Origin: Glandiceps talaboti
Lineage: Eukaryota; Hemichordata; Enteropneusta; Spengelidae
Reading direction: 5' to 3'
DNA: 57,000 nucleotides
NCBI RefSeq assembly: GCF_964340395.1
Contig: NC_135555.1
Coordinates: 1,048,001 to 1,105,000, forward strand
Under the pieces are notes generated by a model, which was given only the letters and a program-made list of their open reading frames with translations, searched no databases and was not told the origin of the DNA. Made by a program: the position numbers and the translations under genes. Shown one piece after another: positions 51,925-57,000 of the stretch. Numbering within the stretch: position 1 is the stretch's first letter; each line of letters starts with the position of its first letter.

Positions 51925-54900
51925 GTAGATATATGATTTTTTGTTGTGTTTGGCATGAATTCCTAGCTTATGATAATATGCTGTTATAAGTTACTGTTCA
52001 TAACACTTATACAGTATGATTGAATGGAAAAATGTGGCTTGGCACCAACTGGTCCAAGCTTTGGCCATTGTAGTATTAATTTGCATGAAGCACTGGCCAG
52101 TTATAGTGACCTACATAAGTACGACATTACACATCACAGTGCACAAACAATATGGTTTAGTTTGCCTATTCCTTCGGTCACATCTCTACACAATTCCTCA
52201 ACTTCATTATAATCCAAGTGTTCTGATACTTTATTTGACACAGAATGGACTACATAGTCGTGAACTTCAAGTTAATATGCCATGGTTACGCCCACACCCC
52301 TTGAAACGGTTGAATTCAACCAAATATATGTGAATCTTACCAAGTTTAAACATGTACACTGTCAAACTGTAGCATCCTATGCCCAAATATCTAACTAAAT
52401 GTAAATACTACACTATAGTATGAAGAATGATACTGCAAGTGTCAATGCATACAACTAACGGTAGTGTATTTTAGCCATAAAATTTGGCTGTATGCCCACC
52501 CTACAGTGTAGAGGGTTGGTTGTATTTTAGCCAGAAAATTTGGCTGTATGCCCACCGTACAGTGTAGAGGGTTGGTTGACTGACCCAGTTTGAGGTCACA
52601 CAGACCACCCCATTCATACATTTACTATATTTGCATTATGATTTTATGGTGCAAGGCAAGACGTAGATACTTTGACACACTGTATACCGCAAGGTTTCTG
52701 ACACTAACCCATTTTTGAAAGTAATAAAAATGAGACTGAATACGATATTGGATATCATTCAAAGCTTTAAAGTCGTAACTTGAGACCAGTCCTCTTTATG
52801 AGAGTTTTGTGTATGTAATGACTGACCCTCGTGTCTTGATGTAGTATACTGAGCCATATATCGGTTACTACAGCGGAAACTGAGATTTCAGCTTACTATG
52901 ATTGACATAAACTAAAACTATTGTTGTGACATGTTGATAGAGGCTCTTGAATGGACATTGGTCTAATAATGCTGACAATAAGGTGGCATTTCTGATGACA
53001 TCTTATCTTGCATTGTACATTTGCACTTCCAATGTTCCATCCCAGTATGCTCTCTAAAGGCATAATATATAATAATTGTTTATTCACTACCTAGAGGCCA
53101 TTGCCCTTTGGGACAATCTTGGTAAACAAGTCAGACAAAAACCCTCTGAGGTCAAAGGTGAACCTCTAGTTTGAAGTATACAAAGGTAAAAACATTTAGC
53201 AAGTTTTACATAACAGAATAGCAAAGCCATCTAGTACAAGTCACAGTGTCATGCAAACATTGAGATTTTATGTTTTGAGAGAATCTAATGAAAAATGTAG
53301 AATTTGAATGACCTGTTCAGTGTCCTTCTTTTCTCCTTTTGTGTTGATGTTACCCACTTGGTGAAAACAATCTGACTCACCTGCTTCATACTGCTAAATA
53401 GATTTGAACCACTGTATGGCTTCCTTTCCTCCACTCAGTGGGTAACCAGTTGAAAAGGGATTACTGATATTTCAACATGATGTCTTTGGCTTCTATCACA
53501 GGCAATACTTATTTTTTATTCTTTTCAAGAACTTCAATATATTAAATGGTTTATAATAGCGTTTAGACTTTCATGAATATAACCTGTTTGGCCTGATAAT
53601 GGATTCACTGTTAATAAGATGAAAGGCATAGTGTTTATCAACCTGTAGAGTTCAGTTTTATTGAGCCCACACAGTTTTTGTGTGTGCTGTATGCTTATAA
53701 TCAAGTCCTCATATAAGTCTTAAATGATTATAATTATTCCTGAGCTGCTGATGCTGTTCTGTAGACATGTAGAAAACTATTAGTAGTAGTCAGAGTGGTT
53801 TGAAACCTGGAGTTGAGTTTTACTGTGAGCATTGAGGTTTCTATGTGTCTTTTTGTTTTATGATGACAATCAAATCCTCATATTAAAAGTTTGTATTAAG
53901 TTGTTTAACTATTGAGAGCTAACTTCTCTTGTATCTTATTTGCTCTCAATAGTACATTCAACAGAAAGTAGAAGTAGACCATCATATTGACCAGTTGCTT
54001 ACATATGAAGTCTAAAAATTGGATAAAAATTGACACAAATATTGAAAGCATAAATTTGATAATAATAATGATAATAATTATACCTGGAGAAAATCTGTGT
54101 TCTTCAGCAGGGTCAAACTGAGCACCCCACCCACCCTCATACAGTTAAATTTTAATCAATATCATAAGACTAGCATGATATGAAGTATGAAAAAATGGAT
54201 TAATGTTTAATAATTTAGAAAGGTAATTTTTTACCCAGTAAAGGCATGTGTTTCTGGTCCTACATTTAAAATATCTAAGATGTGATGTGATACAAGGCAT
54301 TCCACTATTAAAAAGCTGTATGGCAATAATATATGTAACAGTAGTTCCAATTGACTGATGTACATTGACAAGGATTATAAGAGAGGAGGAAAGTATATTT
54401 CCCATTATTAAGTTTTAGAATAACGTGTCTTACACATCCCAATATTTCCAGACTACCACCTAAGCTAGGATGCCATCTACAGATAGACTGAACACTGGTT
54501 CAAGATCCAGACCTTGGGAACACCACAGATTAGGAATTGTACCTTAGACAAAAATGATCCTATATTGACAGACTCTTTCCATACTAATAAACTGAGAAAT
54601 AATATGTGTCAGATCAAAAAAAGGATAGTTTTGACAGTACATGTACAAAAGAAGCTGAATATTACATCCAATGAGGCACTATAACCCTCCTGGTTTGAAT
54701 TAGTAGGGATGCAACTTGTAGTTGTCTCAGGTAGTAGAAGGGAAACCCACACAAGATTCTAACACTTTCAACTTTAGAATAGATGAAGGGATCAGAGTAA
54801 TCTAAAGTTTCACAAGGTGGATTGACTACACTCGGGTCATTCAGCCTTTTATGTCTTTACAAGTATGGTCAAAGGTGACTGTTCTCAATGGAAATGTGAA

Positions 54901-56239
54901 AGTACTATAAATCTGGTATATAAAAGATTTACTGGGCAGTGAGGTAATGTGTGGGTGTTTTGTTCTTCTAGTCAAACACAGTGTACATGTATATGTATGC
55001 ATGTATGTGGGTGGAAACACCAGTAGGGTAATGTTCGTACTCTGATATTTTTCATCAACAAATGTTAGAAAGTGAAAACACTGGAAATTGATAAGTTTAG
55101 TGACTAGTACCGATGATATTAATACTTTATTTGCCTTTTTCCTCTGTATCTTTTTTCATAAAAAGTTTTCCTTCCTCTGCCTAGTGATACATTTTCAAGA
55201 CAAATTTAACATTGTAGTGTATGTACCGTTCAATGTTTGAATACACCAATCATCATGATCATACTAACTCAGCATCATGTGACTGATCACCATGATGATT
55301 CATCTGTGAGAGTGAAAGTCCTTACTCAATGCAAAAATTCCATTCACTTTCTGATCTTATTTATTTCCATTGGTAATTGTCTGTGTTATTCAAGCCACAC
55401 GTTCCTTTTCACTAAAATTTTATCCTCAAATAATGAAATTGCATTGCTTTATTCTGAAACAGTACATTTTACTTTTGCGATATTTTAATAAACAATACTT
55501 GTATTCAAGAGTTACCAGTAAATGGCATATGTGTTGAAATGTCACTTAAAATCACTTCATACTTTGATTTGGGTAATTTGTGGGTAAAAATGTGAAAATA
55601 TGTGAAAATGATTTCTGAATGCATTGTCTTGGTTGACATATGCATAGTTACGTGAAAAAGCCTTAGTTAGCATGTATTTAAACCCTACTGCTTTGTCCTC
55701 TTTACAAGTGAACCTCATTAGGGCTTTTGTTACATACCAAACACTTTACATCAAAACCAGCCATTGTTAACATGCAAAACAATTTATGAGTTCTGGTTAT
55801 GAAAGAAAAGACATTCATATTACAAATAAAGATGTCTCACATATGAATTGGTAATATCTTCAGATTTTATAACATCTGATATGAAATCAAAGTACCATTG
55901 TAACATGTTGTTATTTTACTATGGATCAAGTATTAATAGTGAGTTCTAAAAATAAACTGAAATCTGTATATTACGTTGCATACTTTTATACCATTGAAAG
56001 ATATAAACTGATGAATCAGCATTTTCTGCATGCCTCCTATAATAGGTGGTAGAATTCAAAGCAATACAATGTACATGGAATTGAAATGGTGAATTGTATG
56101 GATTTGAATGCCATTAGTATGCTTGTCACTCCTGATAAATTGAAAGTAGCATTCCCTGTTCACAATCCAAACTTTACCTTAGAAACGGATACTGTTGTAC
56201 AATGTATATGTCAATGAGTGTTTATTGTTTACCTAAATA
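51925..56239. other. No conserved exon recognised
   Basis: Two overlapping plus-strand frames at 52016-52333 are unremarkable. A 57-bp tandem duplication lies at 52465-52578. An AGGTCA-A-AGGTGA direct repeat occurs at 53149-53161. If the 51.87-kb exon is real, this could be its first intron. Confidence 0.4.
52465..52578. repeat. 57-bp tandem duplication
   Basis: Two copies of GTATTTTAGCCAGAAAATTT + GGCTGTATGCCCACCGTACAGTGTAGAGGGTTGGTT, differing at a few bases. Confidence 0.9.
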
Positions 56240-57000
56240 ATACCACGAATAGTCTGTTTACTATGCTGGTGATATACATGTACATCATTAGTTGGTTTTA
56301 TCTCGTAGCCCTATAGCCTGTTTACTGCACTGTTGAGATACATCATTAGTTGGTTGTACCTCCTAGCCGTATAGTCTGTTTACTGTACTGTTGGGATACA
56401 TCATTAGTTGGTTGTATCTCCTGGCTCTATAGCCTGTTTATTGCACTGTTGAGATACATCATGAGTTGGTTGTACCTCCTAGCCCTATAGCCTGTTTACT
56501 GTACTGTTGAGATACATCATTAGTTGGTTGTACCTCCTAGCCCTATAGCCTGTTTACTGCACTGTTGAGATACATCATGAGTTGGTTGTACCTCCTAGCC
56601 CTATAGCCTGTTTACTGCACTGTTGAGATACATCATTAGCTGGTTGTATGTCCTAGCCCTATAGCCTGTTTACTGCACTGTTGAGATACATCATTAGTTG
56701 GTTGTATGTCCTAGCCCTATAGCCTGTTTACTGCACTGTTGAGATACATCATTAGCTGGTTGTATGTCCTAGCCCTATAGCCTGTTTACTGCACTGTTGA
56801 GATACATCATTAGCTGGTTGTACCTCCTAGCCCTATAGCCTGTTTACTGCACTGTTGAGATACATCATTAGCTGGTTGTATCTCCTAGCCCTATAGTCTG
56901 TTTACTGTACTGTTGAGATACATCATTAGTTGGTTGTACCTCCTAGCCCTATAGTCTGTTTACTGTACTGTTGGGATACATCATTAGTTGGTTGTATCTC
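56240..57000. repeat. 58-bp minisatellite running off the window end, at least 12 copies
   Basis: Unit CATCATTAGTTGGTTGTACC + TCCTAGCCCTATAGCCTGTTTACTGCACTGTTGAGATA, period 58 bp. The first copy or two are diverged and later copies are nearly identical. Variants TAGTTGG/TAGCTGG/GAGTTGG and GTACCTCC/GTATGTCC recur in groups. The array is truncated by the window. Confidence 0.95.

Noticed and set aside
52016-52333. 105-aa plus-strand frame and an overlapping 62-aa frame as exon 2 of the 51.87-kb candidate
   Set aside because: Splicing from 51924 in phase 0 into the acceptor near 52014 gives a stop after two codons, and neither frame shows recognisable conserved sequence.
53379-53460. Minus-strand exon-like stretch ending in a good CAG|GTGAGT donor
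   Set aside because: Every frame meets a stop before the donor or lacks an acceptor, and no conserved peptide is present.

Overview
The window is nuclear DNA from an animal, most likely a marine invertebrate bilaterian. It is strongly A+T-rich by eye. Its genes are split into many short exons with GT-AG introns, and the introns are full of minisatellites, microsatellites and small foldback elements. The exact taxon cannot be fixed from sequence alone. The proteins are close to vertebrate orthologues, while the intron and minisatellite style is that of a non-vertebrate (amphioxus, hemichordate or lophotrochozoan are all possible).

Three conserved housekeeping genes were reconstructed exon by exon with consistent splice phases. 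(1) On the minus strand, 22496 down to 3792, lies a 19-coding-exon NEDD4-family HECT E3 ubiquitin ligase of the WWP1/WWP2/ITCH/Su(dx) group. It has a C2 domain, a proline-rich and Thr/Ser-rich linker, four WW domains and a HECT domain, 892 aa in all. A non-coding 5' exon probably lies about 9 kb upstream near 31775-31900. (2) On the plus strand, 32163-40510, lies the 8-exon gene for NOB1, the PIN-domain endonuclease that matures 18S rRNA (507 aa, with a long acidic insert). (3) On the plus strand, 42542-47760, lies the 8-exon gene for eIF2 beta (EIF2S2, 335 aa), with three lysine blocks and a C4 zinc finger. The ligase gene and NOB1 are head to head and probably share a promoter around 31.1-32.16 kb. 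NOB1 and EIF2S2 are in tandem. A fourth CpG-richer, promoter-like block at about 51.2-51.9 kb holds a possible first exon of an unidentified gene.

Most of the remaining DNA is repeat. The main tandem arrays have these units: 26 bp (13.66-15.95 kb, about 88 copies), 63 bp (17.26-18.04 kb), 38 bp (25.62-26.48 kb), 51 bp (33.91-34.89 kb), 55 bp (39.08-39.78 kb), 58 bp (56.24 kb to the window end) and 48 bp (6.4-6.73 kb). There is a complete 482-bp foldback MITE with TA target duplications (32901-33382), a second inverted-repeat family (16.68 kb and 35.87-36.30 kb), and a perfect 26-bp-arm palindrome (22885-22937).

The most unusual feature is the 51-bp array in NOB1. Its first unit is the real 3' end of coding exon 2 plus its 5' splice site, so an exon/intron boundary has been amplified 19 times in tandem. 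No bacterial-type system, CRISPR array, rRNA, tRNA or viral gene was seen.
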